From positions 42,346,001 to 42,410,000 of the forward strand of contig OZ231127.1 in assembly GCA_965153355.1 (NCBI GenBank): a DNA stretch of 64,000 bases, read 5' to 3'. Source of the DNA: Flaccisagitta enflata. Its lineage: Eukaryota; Chaetognatha; Sagittoidea; Aphragmophora. Made by a program: the position numbers and the translations under genes. This document shows, piece by piece, positions 20,811-34,029 of the stretch; position 1 is the stretch's first letter, and each line of letters starts with the position of its first letter. Under the pieces are notes generated by a model. It searched no databases. It worked only from the letters and a program-made list of their open reading frames with translations, and was not told the origin of the DNA.

Positions 20811-21185
20811 GTTTGTTTGTTTGTTTGTTTGTTTGTTTGTTTGTTTGTTTGTTGTTGCTTTTTTTTCTTTTCTTTCTTTTTTTGTTGTTGTTGTTGTTGT
20901 TGTTCCTGGTCTATTGCAATCTGCTCTGATTCCCACTTCCAACAGAGTTTTGTCGACAGCAATTTTGCTGTTATTTCCCTCTTATCGACTCTTTTAGTTT
21001 TTTTAATTGCAGGTTTTGTCTCCAAAACTGTTGCAAGATTTCTTTCATCCTCTTTTCGTCTTTTTTTTCTTATTCTCCCTATTCTACTTATTTCTCTTTC
21101 TTCTTCTTTTGATTTTCTTCTATCTTCCACTTCATGTTCTTCTTCTTCTTCTTCTTCTTCTTCTTCTTCTTCTTCTTCTTGGGCC
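20811..21185. repeat. (GTTT)n, (GTT)n and (CTT)n low-complexity DNA
   Basis: GTTT repeats (20811-20852), GTT repeats (20883-20905), T-rich sequence, and TTC repeats (21138-21180). Frames across it are artefacts. Confidence 0.9.
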
Positions 21186-21314
21186 CATATGTGAAAGAAT
21201 AGGTCATCGGCCGCTGCCTCAAACCACCTCATCCCCACACATATTAGCTTGGGGGCATCGGGTACATCTGACCATTTAACGCTTTTGCGACTTTTCTTCA
21301 TTTTTTCTCTTTTT

Positions 21315-21773
21315 GGGCAGCGGCCCCAAAGGGCCGATGTCCTGTAGAACACAGGGGGGAATTTCCATACGTCCGTCCGTCCGTCCGTCCTTCCGTCCGT
21401 CCCCCCCCCTGCCGTTGGCCATCAACACTTCAAATTTACCCTCGAAGCCCTCAATTTAGCCTTTGAGGCCTCAAATCAGCCTTCCAGGCTTCAAACCAGC
21501 CCCCCCCCCTCTGCCTCAAATTTGACCTCCAGACCTCAGATCTACCCTCCAGACCTTCAATTAGCCCTCCAAGCATCAAATTAGCCCTCCATGGCTCAAA
21601 TTTGCCCTCCAAACCTCGAATCTGCTCTTTAAGCCTTAATTCTGCCCTCTAACCTTCAAATATGCCTTCAGTGGCCTAAATCAGTTATCTAAGACCTGAA
21701 ATATACCCCCTCAGGACGTATGGAAATTCCCCCCTGTGTTCTACAGGACATCGGCCCTTTGGGGCCGCTGCCC
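21315..21773. mobile_element. Inverted-repeat element with minisatellite core
   Basis: The left terminus reads GGGCAGCGGCCCCAAAGGGC, CGATGTCCTGTAGAACACAG and AATTTCCATACGTCC. The right terminus is its reverse complement. The core has about a dozen units like CCTCAAATTTGCCCTCCA with drift. A flanking GGGTACTGCTGACCATGTGC module follows at 21818 and recurs after the 23108 copy. Confidence 0.88.
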
Positions 21774-21839
21774 TGCTCTCACTCCACTACTTCACTGAAT
21801 TACCCCCAGCAGGGCATCGGGTACTGCTGACCATGTGCG

Positions 21840-22440
21840 ATCCTTGGATGACTAGTTCTTTTTCTCTTTCTTTTTCTTTTTCTTGTTCTTTTTCTTTTTC
21901 TTTTTCTTTTTCTTTTTCTTTTTCTCCTTCTCCGTCCCCTGATTCTTCCCTCTCTTACTCTTCTTTGTTCATTTTTTGCCTTTTTGATTTTCTTTTCTCT
22001 CTTCCACATAATCACTCCTTTCGCCCTCCTCCGATTCCTCCTTCGCTGTCTCCTCTTTTTCTTCTTCTTCCTCTTCCTTCTCTTCCTCCTCCTCGTCGCC
22101 TTCGTCCTCCCATTATTTCACCTTGGGGCGGTGATTTCCCTTCCGCGTGGTCGCTTCCATGTCTTTGCCGCCCATTTACTCCGTTATCACCCCCCAGTAG
22201 CACACCATTAGCCCTTTAAGTTATGTGATAATTGCCCTCTCTCTTCTTTTTTTTTTTCTTTCCTCTTCTTCCTCTTTCCCTTCCTCTCATTCCATCCTAC
22301 TTCTGCTCTCTTCCTCCTCATCTTTTTCTTCTCTTTTGTCTCCTCCTCCTCCATCTTTTTCTTTATTTTTGTTTCCGCCTCACTCTTTCACAAAGATACT
22401 TTTCCTCCTCATTCTTTCTTTAACGTTGAGCCCATCAGCT
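21840..22440. repeat. Pyrimidine-rich low-complexity region
   Basis: TTTTTC repeats (21857-21925), then CT-rich sequence with little else. Ser/Phe/Leu/Pro-rich open frames are composition artefacts. Confidence 0.75.
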
Positions 22441-22445
22441 TGTCT

Positions 22446-22850
22446 TTTTAGTCGCGGACACGAGACTTAATACGTTGCTGTGTACCTGTGTCGATCGGTT
22501 GGCACGTCGGTATGTCTCGCCATCCGTTCAATTTTGAGATTGCGGGTAGTTTACATGCAATACTGCGCCCAAGACTGTACGGCTGTATAAAGTGAAATGA
22601 CTATGCGTAATGTGTATCCGACCTTGTTTTTAGACTCGAGCACACTACTCCATAACCCGCTATGTTGGTCGGTTGGTATGTTGGTTGGTCTGTTTGTCGG
22701 TCTGTTTGTAACACTGAGCTATTGTGGCATTTCCAGGCAATTTTCACATCACTGCTCTTGCCCAAACTTTTTTGTGTAGCCTATTTCATCACTACCCCTG
22801 CCCCAGGCACCCGACGGCCGACTAGGGTAACCGTGTATCCGACCTTGTTT
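22446..22850 (+). repeat. Two adjacent AGTCGCG-family elements
   Basis: The first begins CTTTTTAGTCGCGGACACGA and ends GTGTATCCGACCTTGTTTTT (about 22630). The second carries ATAACCCGCTATGTTGGTCG and ACTACCCCTGCCCC, and ends GTGTATCCGACCTTGTTT (22850). Confidence 0.8.
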
Positions 22851-22953
22851 CCTTCCTCCGCTCCTCGCACTCATTTTTCTGTTTCCGTCTCTTTCTCTGT
22901 CAGTCTCACGCTCTGTCTCTGAATCTGTCTTTCTCTGATTCTGTCCATCTGTC

Positions 22954-22964
<11 letters not shown>

Positions 22965-23028
<64 letters not shown>

Positions 23029-23032
23029 CTCG

Positions 23033-23079
<47 letters not shown>
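22965..23079. repeat. (CT)n microsatellite with CG interruptions
   Basis: CT repeats with three CGCTCT interruptions in the middle. Confidence 0.95.
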
Positions 23080-23081
<2 letters not shown>

Positions 23082-23107
23082 CTCTTTCCTCCATGGACTT
23101 CCTTTTT

Positions 23108-23559
23108 GGGCAGCGGCCCCAAAGGGCCGATGTCCTGTAGGACACAGGGGTGAATTTCCATACGTACGTCCGTCCGTCCGTCCGTCCGTCCCCCCCCTGG
23201 AAGCTTCTCAAGCCTCTCAAATCCAGCCTCTCAGGCCTCAAATCCAGCCTCTCAGGCCTCAAATTTGGCCTCTCAGGCCTCAAATCCAGCCTCTCAGGCC
23301 TCATATCCAGTCTCCCAGGCCTCAAATCCAGCCACTCAGGCCCCAAATCCAGCCTCTCAGGCCTCAAATCCAGCCTCTTTGGCCTCAAATCCAGCCTCTT
23401 GGGCCTTATATCCAGCCTCTCAGACCTCAAGTTCCCATTGAATAACATGGCAAATTGACAAAAAATTGAAAAAAAATGCAAAAAAATGTGCCCTCTCAGG
23501 ACGTATGGAAATTCACCCCTGTGTCCTACAGGACATCGGCCCTTTGGGGCCGCTGCCCT
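23108..23559. mobile_element. Inverted-repeat element with minisatellite core
   Basis: Same termini as the 21315 copy (GGGCAGCGGCCCCAAAGGGC; AATTTCCATACGT) in inverted orientation. The core is unusually regular: about ten 21-bp units of CTCAAATCCAGCCTCTCAGGC type, so this copy is probably young or recently homogenised. Confidence 0.92.
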
Positions 23560-23839
23560 GCTCTCACTCCACTTCTTCAGCTAATCACTCCAAGCAGGGC
23601 ATCGGGTACCGCTGACCATGTGCGATCCTTGGATGACTTGTTCCTTTCCTTTTCCTTTCCTCCCTTCTTTCCTCCCCTCTTCCTCGGCTGCTGTAGCCCG
23701 CGGGCGGCGCTATCTTCTTTTCGCTCTGTATTCATGATTGCGTTCTTCTTCAAAGCATAACTAATGAAGAGATTATGGGGAGGCCATTCCAAATGGTGAG
23801 CCCACTTGAAGGCCCGCGGGGTAAAGATCTCAGCGCGAT

Positions 23840-23858
23840 GACGATGATGATTATCACA

Positions 23859-23889
<31 letters not shown>

Positions 23890-24012
23890 CGACGTTGACG
23901 TTAAAGACGAAGATTGCGACTGTGACGAAGAAGAAGAAGAAGAAGAAGAAGAGGAGGAAGAAGAAGAAGAAGAAGAAGAAGAAGAAGAAGAAGAAGAAAA
24001 AGAAGAAGACGA
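23840..24012. repeat. (GAC)n/(GAA)n tracts
   Basis: Trinucleotide repeats, ACG-type then GAA-type. Confidence 0.93.
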
Positions 24013-24109
24013 TGATTACCATAAAAAACTTAACTTTGTAATAACAAGGCCAAGTAAAGGCCAATAAGTGCGCCTCGCTTGATTAAGAATATGTTAATGA
24101 ACGTTTTTA

Positions 24110-24345
24110 ATGAATGAATGAATTATTGAATGAATGAATGAATGAATGAATGAATGAATGAATGAATGAATGAATGAATGGATGAATGAATTAAGATGAA
24201 TGTGTAAAGGCATGAAAGGTGATAGGAATGAAGAAATATGTCAGAATCAGCCGTTTTGCGCATTTCAAACATTTGCGTGACCGACCGACCAACCAACCGA
24301 CCGACGGACATGACCTCTAATAGAAGTGCGAGGACGCACTTAAAA
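24110..24345 (-). repeat. (GAAT)n with AGTCGCG-type terminus
   Basis: The GAAT array is followed by GACCGACCGACCAACCAACC and GCGAGGACGCACTTAAAAA. Same module order as at 14712. Confidence 0.8.
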
Positions 24346-24579
24346 ACAGATAAAGACACGACTTCAGTGATGATTACTTCTTTAAACATTAAGTTGTTGT
24401 CCAGATATTTTGTTGCTTCGTTGAAACTCACCAATCTTAGTGATTTTTGCGCAAATATTCTTCAGTAATTGCAAAAGAAACTAAATAATAAAATAAACAT
24501 TCGAAAGTTATATCAATAGAAAAAATTCCACGATTAACATCTGTCTGGTCAAACAATTTAGACTTATTTGGACCTGTTA

Positions 24580-24895
24580 TTGAATGAATGAATGAATAAA
24601 TGGATGAATGAATGAATGAATGAATGAATGAATGAATGTATGAATGAATGAATGAATGAATGAATGAATGAATGAATGAATGAATGAATGAATGAATGAA
24701 TTAATGAATGAATATATGAATGAATGACTGAATGAATGAATGAATGAATGAATGAATGAATGAATGAATGAATGAATGAATGAATAAATGAATGAATGAA
24801 TGAATGATTAGATTGATGATGCCCTTGCCCTTGGGATGAAGTTATCAACGTTTGCGAAACCGACCGACAGACCGACCGACAGAAACAGCCTCTCA
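24580..24895 (-). repeat. (GAAT)n with AGTCGCG-type terminus, interrupted by a MITE
   Basis: The GAAT array is followed by CCGACCGACAGACCGACCGA and CAGCCTCTCA. It breaks at 24896, where the MITE begins. The expected TAGACGTGTGAGGACGCTTA end resumes at 25422, beyond it. Confidence 0.8.
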
Positions 24896-25166
24896 TACAC
24901 TTTTTTTATTTTATAAGAGACTTTTTTATAAGAGACACGAGGCTGAGATTCTCTGAAAATTTAAGAACAAACTAAGAGACAGCTCAGGCTGACTTTTGCC
25001 TTAGTCAGATTTTTTTCCTTTTGTTACAAAAGAGAGAGCAGTAAAAATAGTGGTAGTAGTGGTAGTAGTGGTAGTAGTGGTAGTAGTAGTGGTAGTAGTA
25101 GTGGTAGTAGTAGTGGTAGTAGTAGTGGTAGTAGTGGTAGTAGTAGTGGTAGTAGTGGTAGTAGTG

Positions 25167-25230
<64 letters not shown>

Positions 25231-25410
25231 TAGTAGTAGTGGTAGTAGTAGTAGTAATATTAGTATCAGTAATAGTAATAGTAATAACGAATCAAGTCAA
25301 GGAAAAATAAGAACAAATTAAGAGAATTTGAGGCTGAAAATGACTTGCCATTTAAGAACACTCAGGCTGAGTTGAAAAAAGGTTGTCTCTTATAAAATAA
25401 AAAAAGTGTA
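24896..25410. mobile_element. MITE with perfect 26-bp TIRs and a (GTA)n core
   Basis: Left TACACTTTTTTTATTTTATA (24896-24921, ending AGAGAC) is exactly the reverse complement of 25385-25410. The outermost TA suggests TA-target insertion as in Tc1/mariner-like elements. Most of the interior (25050-25260) is a GTA/GTG trinucleotide array, with AGAACAAA.TAAGAGA and GGCTGA motifs on both sides. The 29611 element is related. Confidence 0.88.
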
Positions 25411-25890
25411 CTGATAGAACATAGACGTGTGAGGACGCTTATAAAAAGTCTACGATTACCATTTGTCAGGATAAACAGTTTGGACCTATTTCAACCTAAG
25501 TGAAATTCTTCTTTCTGTTATCCCAATTGTTTTGTTTGTTTTTTTTTCACGTACCACAGCATGGTAAGACAATGTCCGCCCGTTCCTTCATCCTTTCCAA
25601 AAAGCATTGAATGCTGATTTCCCTCCACAGAAGAGAGCAAGTGGAATTTCCGTCATTCTAACAGCGGTTCGAATCCACATGTAATCATCGAGGGAGGATT
25701 GCCTAACCATTAAAATCATTAACCATTCCGAGCCATTAACCATCTGCGAACCAGAATACATTAAGAGCTAATGCGCCAATACTTTTGGTCGCTAATTTAC
25801 TGGATGAACATATTTGACATCGATTCTAAATCATAACTCGAAATTGGGTTTCGAGTGAAAATTCGCATCGAAAGAAGCCAGCAGAATTCT
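25411..25890. other. Unassigned DNA
   Basis: No gene recognised. AGCGGTTCGAATCCAC near 25662 resembles a polymerase III B box, but no A box is apparent upstream. Confidence 0.5.
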
Positions 25891-26124
25891 TTTTTAGTCG
25901 CGTGCTACGCGACTCTATGAGCCACTTTTCGGTCGGTCCGTCACAAAGCTGTTTTAGAGGCTTCTTAAAGCCTTTTTATGTCCCCGAATGGTAGAACAGT
26001 AATTTTGTGGAGTAATTAGCCTGTTAAAATGTCTTTTTGAAAAAAAAAAATTGTTTGTCTGTCTGTCTGCCTGACGTTTTTTGAAAGTGCCGACGCACGC
26101 GACTTAGGTCTAATGACCTTGTTT
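25891..26124 (+). repeat. AGTCGCG-family element, 'CTTAGGTCTAATGACC' 3' end type
   Basis: Begins TTTTTAGTCGCGTGCTACGC, contains GGTCGGTCCGTCAC, and ends CGACGCACGCGACTTAGGTC, TAATGACCTTGTTT. Confidence 0.85.
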
Positions 26125-26194
26125 CTCATTTTGAGTAAATGATTGCAAAATTTTTTTAAATAGATTACAAACATGAAGATATCATTCGTTTAAT

Positions 26195-26781
26195 TTTTTA
26201 GTCGCGCGGACGTGACTCTAGAAGCCGCTTTGTCGGTCGGTCGGTCGGTCTTTCAGTCGGTCACATTTCTGAAATATAGGCTTTATAGTCATTTTAACGG
26301 TAAGTAAAGATAATTAAAGGTAATTTTAGGTAATAATAGGTGATTACAGTCATAATGTGATCCAAGATACATATATATAGTTATGGCTAAGTATAGGTTA
26401 TTAAAAGTAATTATGTGAAAAAAGGGGATTATTAGTAATAATAGGTAATTATAGGTAATTTAAGGTAATAATATTCATTGCAATCACTTTAGGTTATATA
26501 TCTTATTATGGTACTTATGAGTATTCTGTAAACAACTACCTTCTTACTATCTAAAAAAAAACTCTTATAAAAAATTCATTTTTTTTGTCAAAAACGTGTT
26601 TGAGTTTCGTTGACTGGATCTACAATAAGGTGCAGAAGCCTTATCCTTATTACCTTTACCTTTATTACCTTTACCTTTATTACCTTTACCACCATTATCA
26701 CCTTAATTACCTTTACTTTTATTACATTAATTACCTTTATTACCTTAGATACCACGCGACTAAGGTTTGTTGACCTTGTTT
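26195..26781 (+). repeat. AGTCGCG-family element with private tandem core
   Basis: The 5' end TTTTTAGTCGCGCGGACGTG is followed by GGTCGGTCGGTCGGTC. The core repeats GGTAATTATAGGTAATA-like words (26300-26480) and, later, the complementary TTACCTTTACC words (26645-26745). The 3' end is CACGCGACTAAGGTTTGTTGACCTTGTT. Confidence 0.85.
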
Positions 26782-27354
<573 letters not shown>

Positions 27355-28227
27355 GTGAAAGTGAGAAGCTGATTCTGAGTTCCTTTGTGAGTTGGGGCCT
27401 TTAGCTTGGCGGCATCTCCGGAGGCAAACACATTCTGAAGATGATCCACAAAACTGAATTTTTCATGAGCGAAGAAAAAGCATGAAGTGCCTCTTAGAAA
27501 AGAGGGGGGAGAAAAGGAAAGTGTTGATGGCTTAGACTGCTGGTCGTGGTGGTGGGTTAGATTCGGGAGGAAGCCGGCCACTGTCTCCCGTTTATGACGT
27601 CAAATGATGCACCGTTTAAGGATTTTTGGACGCTATAACACAATTTCAAAAGTTTGGTGTTAGTCAAGCCTTCAGGACATAAGCATTGCACACATACAAA
27701 CTTATTTTGATCGCAAAAAAAGACAGATGAATGATACACCTGCTGTGTTGTGCCCAAAAAAACTATCTCTTGGGTTGTCGACGTCATTCTCCGAGTACAG
27801 GCCTACTGGGTGAATGGCGGAATTATGCTTACGGGGCGTGATAGGGGTTTGGGGGGGCAAAGAAAGGAGCGATGTGACGTGAAATCTTTAGGGTGATTTA
27901 GATATCTTCTCGAGTTTTGCTCTAAATGTGACAGAGGTCGAATTTGGGGTTTGCGTCGGCTGTGGGTGATTACCAGCCGCGCGTGAAGCGCTCTTTTTGC
28001 AACAACTTGCTGCTTGTGCATGAAGCTGCAAGTCTCTTGTGCATGTTGCTGAACAAAAAAAGAAGAAACTTTAGAAAAAGACAAAAAAAAAAAAAAAAAA
28101 CATGATCAGATTAGGAAGGTTATTTCAACAGGTTTATTAGTCGGAAGAAACACTAATGTGTACCCATATAAGTATAACCATACCGCCATAGTCCATGGGT
28201 AAACAATTTTACACTTTTTGTAGTCCA
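27355..28227. other. Unassigned DNA with a few coding-like stretches on the minus strand
   Basis: Minus-strand words such as SFVDHLQNVFASGDAAKLKA (about 27390-27450) and a CAG-to-GTAATC interval at about 27978-28049 look weakly coding. They lack matched splice phases or a recognisable family, so I do not call exons here. Confidence 0.35.
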
Positions 28228-28416
28228 TTTTTAGTCGCTTGCCAAGTGTAATGCGAAATTTGGGATGGCGCAAAGTCGGCTGTTATTTGAGCATTACGGT
28301 CCCTGACAAGCCACATTACTGCCCCCGCCCACCCACATAATGCCCTTGCCCACCTGCATTACTGCCCCTGCCCACTCGCAAGCAACTACTTATTGGCTGT
28401 GTATCCGGCCTTGTTC
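28228..28416 (+). repeat. AGTCGCG-family element
   Basis: TTTTTAGTCGCTTGCC start, three successive TGCCCCTGCCCAC-like segments, and GTGTATCCGGCCTTGTT end. A partial copy follows at 28595-28742. Confidence 0.75.
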
Positions 28417-28789
28417 CTTATTCTTTCAATCCGCATTCTACGTCGAATATTCCTTTTTTAACATTCGACATTGAATGACTCATAGGTATGAGCAATAAGA
28501 AGCGTTTGTTATGAGCATTGCACATGTGTATAAAACTTAACTGGAAAAAGCCTGGATTTCATCCTCGTCTTAGATCAACAAATTTTGAAATCCTTTTTAG
28601 CGCTCAGTCGGTCTGTCGGTCGGTCTGTCAGTCGGTCAGTTACACGCTGCTATTCGTCGTTTTCACTCTACTGCCCGTGCCCAAATTTATCACTGCTCCT
28701 AGCGCCCCTGCCCACTTTCGCGCATCTATCCGGCTTTGTTGGTTAATATCATGGCAATTCTCTTACGTGCTTCCCCAAAAATTACCCAC

Positions 28790-28793
<4 letters not shown>

Positions 28794-28827
<34 letters not shown>
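28794..28827. repeat. (CT)n microsatellite
   Basis: Short pure CT array. Confidence 0.95.
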
Positions 28828-28830
<3 letters not shown>

Positions 28831-29121
28831 GGTTATTCAACACCGGCGATCTTCCCTCTGTTTTCTCTCACTGCCGCCAGGGTCGTGAGGTCAGAACAAA
28901 TAGCGTCTTTTTCTATGACGACTTCCTCAGCAATCACACCATAATCTTTCCCTTTCTCTTCTCTGTTTTTCTATCTCTCTGTCTGTAAATGCAAACTCTT
29001 TTTTTTTTTCTCCTTTGGTGCAGTTTCTGCTTTCTTACACTCATGAGAAACGGCGCATTAGACGGGGCCGTCAGGGCTGCTATGGTAGGCCCTGGTATTG
29101 GGACAAAAAAAATTTTGGAAC

Positions 29122-29223
<102 letters not shown>

Positions 29224-29237
29224 ATGAGAATGATCTC

Positions 29238-29486
29238 ATGTGCCTATCTGACAAACATGAAAAAATGAGCAAAGGCACATCGATCAGTAACATTACATTG
29301 CAACCAAATATAAATCAGTCTAGAATGATGATTAAAGATTTATCAATCTTGTCTTGTTGGGACATGAAAATTGTTGGGATACAGCTTGAAAATGGTAGCC
29401 CCAAAAAACTACGCTCTAATACGCCGCTGATCATGTGCCTCTGTGAACAAATATTCCAGGAGTTCAACGATGTGTCCACATCTTAA
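29238..29486 (+). CDS. Unassigned 82-codon open frame
   Basis: Opens MCLSDKHEKMSKGTSISNIT and ends CEQIFQEFNDVSTS. Composition is not repeat-derived, but no motif, splice site or homolog is recognised. It could be a chance frame or a mobile-element remnant next to the (GA)n array. Confidence 0.2.
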   Translation: MCLSDKHEKMSKGTSISNITLQPNINQSRMMIKDLSILSCWDMKIVGIQLENGSPKKLRSNTPLIMCLCEQIFQEFNDVSTS

Positions 29487-29610
29487 CGTTGCATAGTCAG
29501 ACAAACATAAATGGCAGATCAGAGTATACATAGGCTTCTTCGTCATATATTATCATATGACCGTTTTTATCGGGCGAGTTGCAGACTGGCAAACTGATGC
29601 ACTTACTCAA

Positions 29611-30043
29611 TACACTATTTTTTTTTTTATAAGAACGTCATTTTTTTTTTTCGAAGGCTTCATGTTCTTATTTTCAAGGCCAAATGAAGCCTTCAACGTT
29701 CTTAGAGCGTTCTTAATTTTCAATACTATATAAACTATAGCAAACCTTAAAATATACTATTACTCAATTATACTAAATATATTTATAAAAAATTTAGTTA
29801 AAACAAATGCCAATCATTAAAGTCTGAGGATATTTTTATAATATTTATTTAAAAATTATAAAATATTATCTTAATTATACAAAAATTCCAATGTTTTTTT
29901 AATATTCTTTAAGTAATATCTTAAGCGAAATTTTTTTCTCAAAATTTAAAGCCTTTGTATGTTCTTAAGATGTTCTTAATTTTGAGGCTATTCGAAGCCT
30001 TGATGTTCTTATAAACTAGGTTCTTATAAAAAAAAAGAGTGTA
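29611..30043. mobile_element. MITE related to 24896-25410
   Basis: Left TACACTATTTTTTTTTTTAT and AAGAAC; right GTTCTTATAAAAAAAAAGAG and TGTA. The interior is AT-rich, with GAAGCCTTCA and GTTCTTA words near both ends in inverted orientation. The terminus TACACT.TTTTTTT and TATAAGA block are shared with the 24896 element. Confidence 0.8.
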
Positions 30044-30784
<741 letters not shown>

Positions 30785-32219
30785 ATTTTTGTCACCGCAT
30801 GGCAATCATTACCATGTTTTGAATGAGCTCATTTTCGTGCCTGAAATGTAAATACTTCTGGACTACTTTCATTACGACCGGTAGTTCAATAGTGAGTGAG
30901 GCGCGCAGTTGATGGTGAGGTTTCACCGGGCTCCAAAAATGGATTTCGGTTTAGTGTTTTCCCATGTTTAGGCATCTGTGGTGATGGATATCGTTCCAAT
31001 TGTCATGACAACAACTCAGTGCTTTGGAGGAATAGAGGAATTGTTATGATACAACTGTAAAGAAACCTTTATTATGCTAGAAGTATGCATTATGAGGAAT
31101 TCTGTTTTCTACCGTCTGAAAGCACTTAATCTACTATTTTTTCACGCAAAATTTCAAAGCGCTGGCTCGAGCGGTTTGTTTTCCACATTATCATCAAACG
31201 TGACATGGTCTTCCTTAAAACATCATTTTCAAACATTTCTTATACAAAAACTGTTCTAAATTCATGCAAATTAAATAAAAATGACTAGATTTGTCAAGAA
31301 CGCTTATTGATTTATCAATATTTGGTGATTTTCCAACTGGAAAAGATTGAGCTAACATTCAAATTTTCTGATTCAAAATTTGCTCAAAGTTGCAACTTTT
31401 TCATTCAAATAGGTGTTGCGGCCTACGCTGAGTCAACCACACTCAAAGTGCTTCTCATGTCTCAGATACATGAAAAAACTGTAACATATTATAAAAAAGA
31501 TGCACACAAATTGGCTGGGGATAGGGAATGAGCTGCAACCATCGCTAACACTAATTTCTAACTTGCCAGAAAAGACATTGAAAAAAATATTATGCATCTG
31601 TGTTTTAAATCAAGGCTATGGTGTCCGAGTGGGCTGGCTCTAAATTTGGAATTGTGGTTAAGTTAAAGGAAGGCCCCATGCACTATAGTTGGCCATCCAC
31701 AAGCCTCTACGAGTAACTCCGCCTTTGCAAAGTAAAAAAAATGACTAAAAATAATAAAAATGCTTCAAAATTAAAAAAAAAGATTATTTTGGCAAATCAA
31801 CCCAATTTTTTTCTACTGGTTCATTCAGTTGTGAGTTATGGATGTGATTTAGGCCAAAAAATGGCAAGTGGATGCAATAGGGGGCTGTTTAGAACCAAAA
31901 AATGACCAAAAAAAGACCTAAAAATGAACCATTCCAAACATACTTCAAAATTAAAGAAAAATGATAAACTCTTTTCCTCTTAATGTCGATTTCTCCAAAC
32001 ATATAGGCTCAGTGGAGTGCAAGAGACTGATAACTGCACAAAATTTGACTCTAGTTTACAAAAGACTTTGTAAAAATTGTAATAAAGACAAAAAATAACC
32101 AAAAATGAAAAAAATGCTTCTAAAATATAAAGAATTGATAATCTTAGTAAATCAACTCAATTTTCTTATTTGAAATCTGTGAGGGTAGATAAGTGGCCTA
32201 GAATAGCTGATATAAGGAC

Positions 32220-32463
32220 TGAAAGGGCAGATTTGATATCTAAGACAGCAGATTTGAATCCTGAGGACTGAACTGATGCCTGAGAAGCAAGATTTGAGAC
32301 CTGAGAGGGCAGACTTGAGGCTTGAGAGGGCAGATTTCTGGCCGGAAATGAGAGATTTTTGGTCTCAGAGGCTTAATGGGGGATGAACAGACGGAATGAC
32401 AGACGGATAAACGAAAGTCCCCCTGTGTTTTACAGGACTTAATCCTGTTTGGGGCTGCTGCCT
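32220..32463. mobile_element. Half of a minisatellite-cored inverted-repeat element
   Basis: Units of GAGAGGGCAGATTTGAGGC type are followed by the right terminus (CCCCCTGTGTTTTACAGGAC ... GGGGCTGCTGCC). The left terminus is missing. Confidence 0.65.
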
Positions 32464-32739
32464 GAAAATGACTATACATGAGCTTCGAAATTAAACGAAA
32501 TTTTTTACTTCAGAAAATCCACCTAATTTTAGAGCAACATCGGGGATCTGTCTGTATGTCCATCTGTCCGTCTGTATGAATGTCCATCTCCCCCTCCACA
32601 TTCAAATGGTCTATTTTGGGGCCCATTCTGACACAAATTTTGCCCAATTGCCCAAATTCAAGCAAAATTACCCAAACCCAAGCAAAATGGCCCAAATCTG
32701 GCCAGGGTACCTTAATACTGGTCTGAAGTCCATCATTTT

Positions 32740-32866
32740 GGCTCCTTGGATTCTGGCTTTTGAGACCTAGATTCTGGCTTCTGAGACTTAGATTCTGGCT
32801 TCTGAGACTTAGATTGCGGCTTCTGAGACTCGTATTCTAGCTTCTGAGACTTAGATACTAGCTTTT
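32740..32866. repeat. 22-bp minisatellite
   Basis: About five units of GATTCTGGCTTCTGAGACTTA type. Confidence 0.85.
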
Positions 32867-32877
32867 TGGCAGTGGCC

Positions 32878-33402
32878 CCAAAGGGGACAAAGTCCAGTAG
32901 AACACAGGGGGACTTTGTTTGTCCGTTAGTTCGTTCATCTGTTCATCCATCCCCCCCAGGCCCTCTCAAGCCCTCTCAAGCCTAAAATCTGCTTTCTCAG
33001 GCCTGAAATCCGCCTTCTCAGGCCTAAAATCTGCCCTCTCAGGACTGAAATCTGCCCTCTCAGGACTGAAATCTGCCTCCTCAGGCCATGAATAAACCCT
33101 CTTAGGCCATGAATCTGCACCCTCAGGACATGAAACTGCCCATCAGACCATGAATCTGTCCTCTCAGGCCCTTAATCTTTCCTCTCAAACCTTAAATCTG
33201 CCCACTCAGATAAATGGTCTAAGAGAGCAGATTTCAGGCCTGAGAAAGCACATTTCAGGCCAGAGGGCCTGGAGGGGATAAATGGATGGATGGATGGACG
33301 GACAGATAGACAGATAAACAGGCAGACAGAAAGATGGAGGGACGGATGAACAAAAGTCCCCTTCTGTTCTACAGGACTTTGTACCCTTTGGGTCTGCTGC
33401 CC
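32878..33402. mobile_element. Inverted-repeat element with minisatellite core
   Basis: Left GGCAGTGGCCCCAAAGGGGA, GTAGAACACAGGGGGACTTT; right CAAAAGTCCCCTTCTGTTCT, ACAGGACTTTG, CTGCTGCC. The core contains CTCAGGCCTGAAATCTGCC units, the last part inverted. Confidence 0.8.
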
Positions 33403-33457
33403 TGCTTCCTCTCAAATTAATTTACAATCATGCAAAGCAGGGCAATCCCTGACCTAA

Positions 33458-34022
33458 TACACCGTCTTCGGATTGGACTGTGAAAGGCAAAACCTTTATA
33501 GCTCCTAAACCACTAGGAAAAAAATCATGAAATTTTTAGTGAATATTGGTAACATGTGATGGTTTTTTGCATGTCAAAGCTCAGATGATAGTAGAGAAAA
33601 GGTGAGGGGAAGAAAAATATTGATATAAACCCATTTTTAATTAAGATCAATTTTTCCCCATTTCCTTAGAAAAGAGTTGTTTTTATCTGCTTGAAATTGC
33701 TTTGCATTTCAACAAAAACTCTAGGATTTATTTTCAATGACAGATGTTAACTTATGTATTATCTATTTGCTGCATATTCTGAGAAAAAAACAGCACCTTC
33801 AAAAAAAAAAAGGTAAAAAAAAAACATTTTGCTTAAAAAATGGATGTTCTTTTAATATTTTGTTTTCCCCTCACCTTTTCTATATTATGAGCTGAGCTTT
33901 GACATGCAAAAACTGTCACATGTTACCAATATTCACTGAAAACTTCATGACTTTTTTCCTAGTGGTTTAGGAGTCTGATCCAAAGAAAAATCCACAGTCC
34001 AATCCAAAGATTGTGTATTGCC
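33458..34022. mobile_element. Foldback element nested in the 31-34.6 kb composite
   Basis: Left CCGTCTTCGGATTGGACTGT and AAACCACTAGGAAAAAAATC, ATTGGTAACATGTGATGG, CATGTCAAAGCTCAG face their reverse complements at 33865-34022. Arms are about 150 bp with small gaps. Confidence 0.85.
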
Positions 34023-34029
34023 CTTTGGC

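Noticed and set aside
25640-25690. A tRNA gene suggested by GCGGTTCGAATCCAC
   Set aside because: No A box or cloverleaf can be built upstream; at most a SINE trace.
31617-31680. tRNA-Ser/Leu-like GTGTCCGAGTGGGCTGG
   Set aside because: No matching T-arm or acceptor stem at the right distance.
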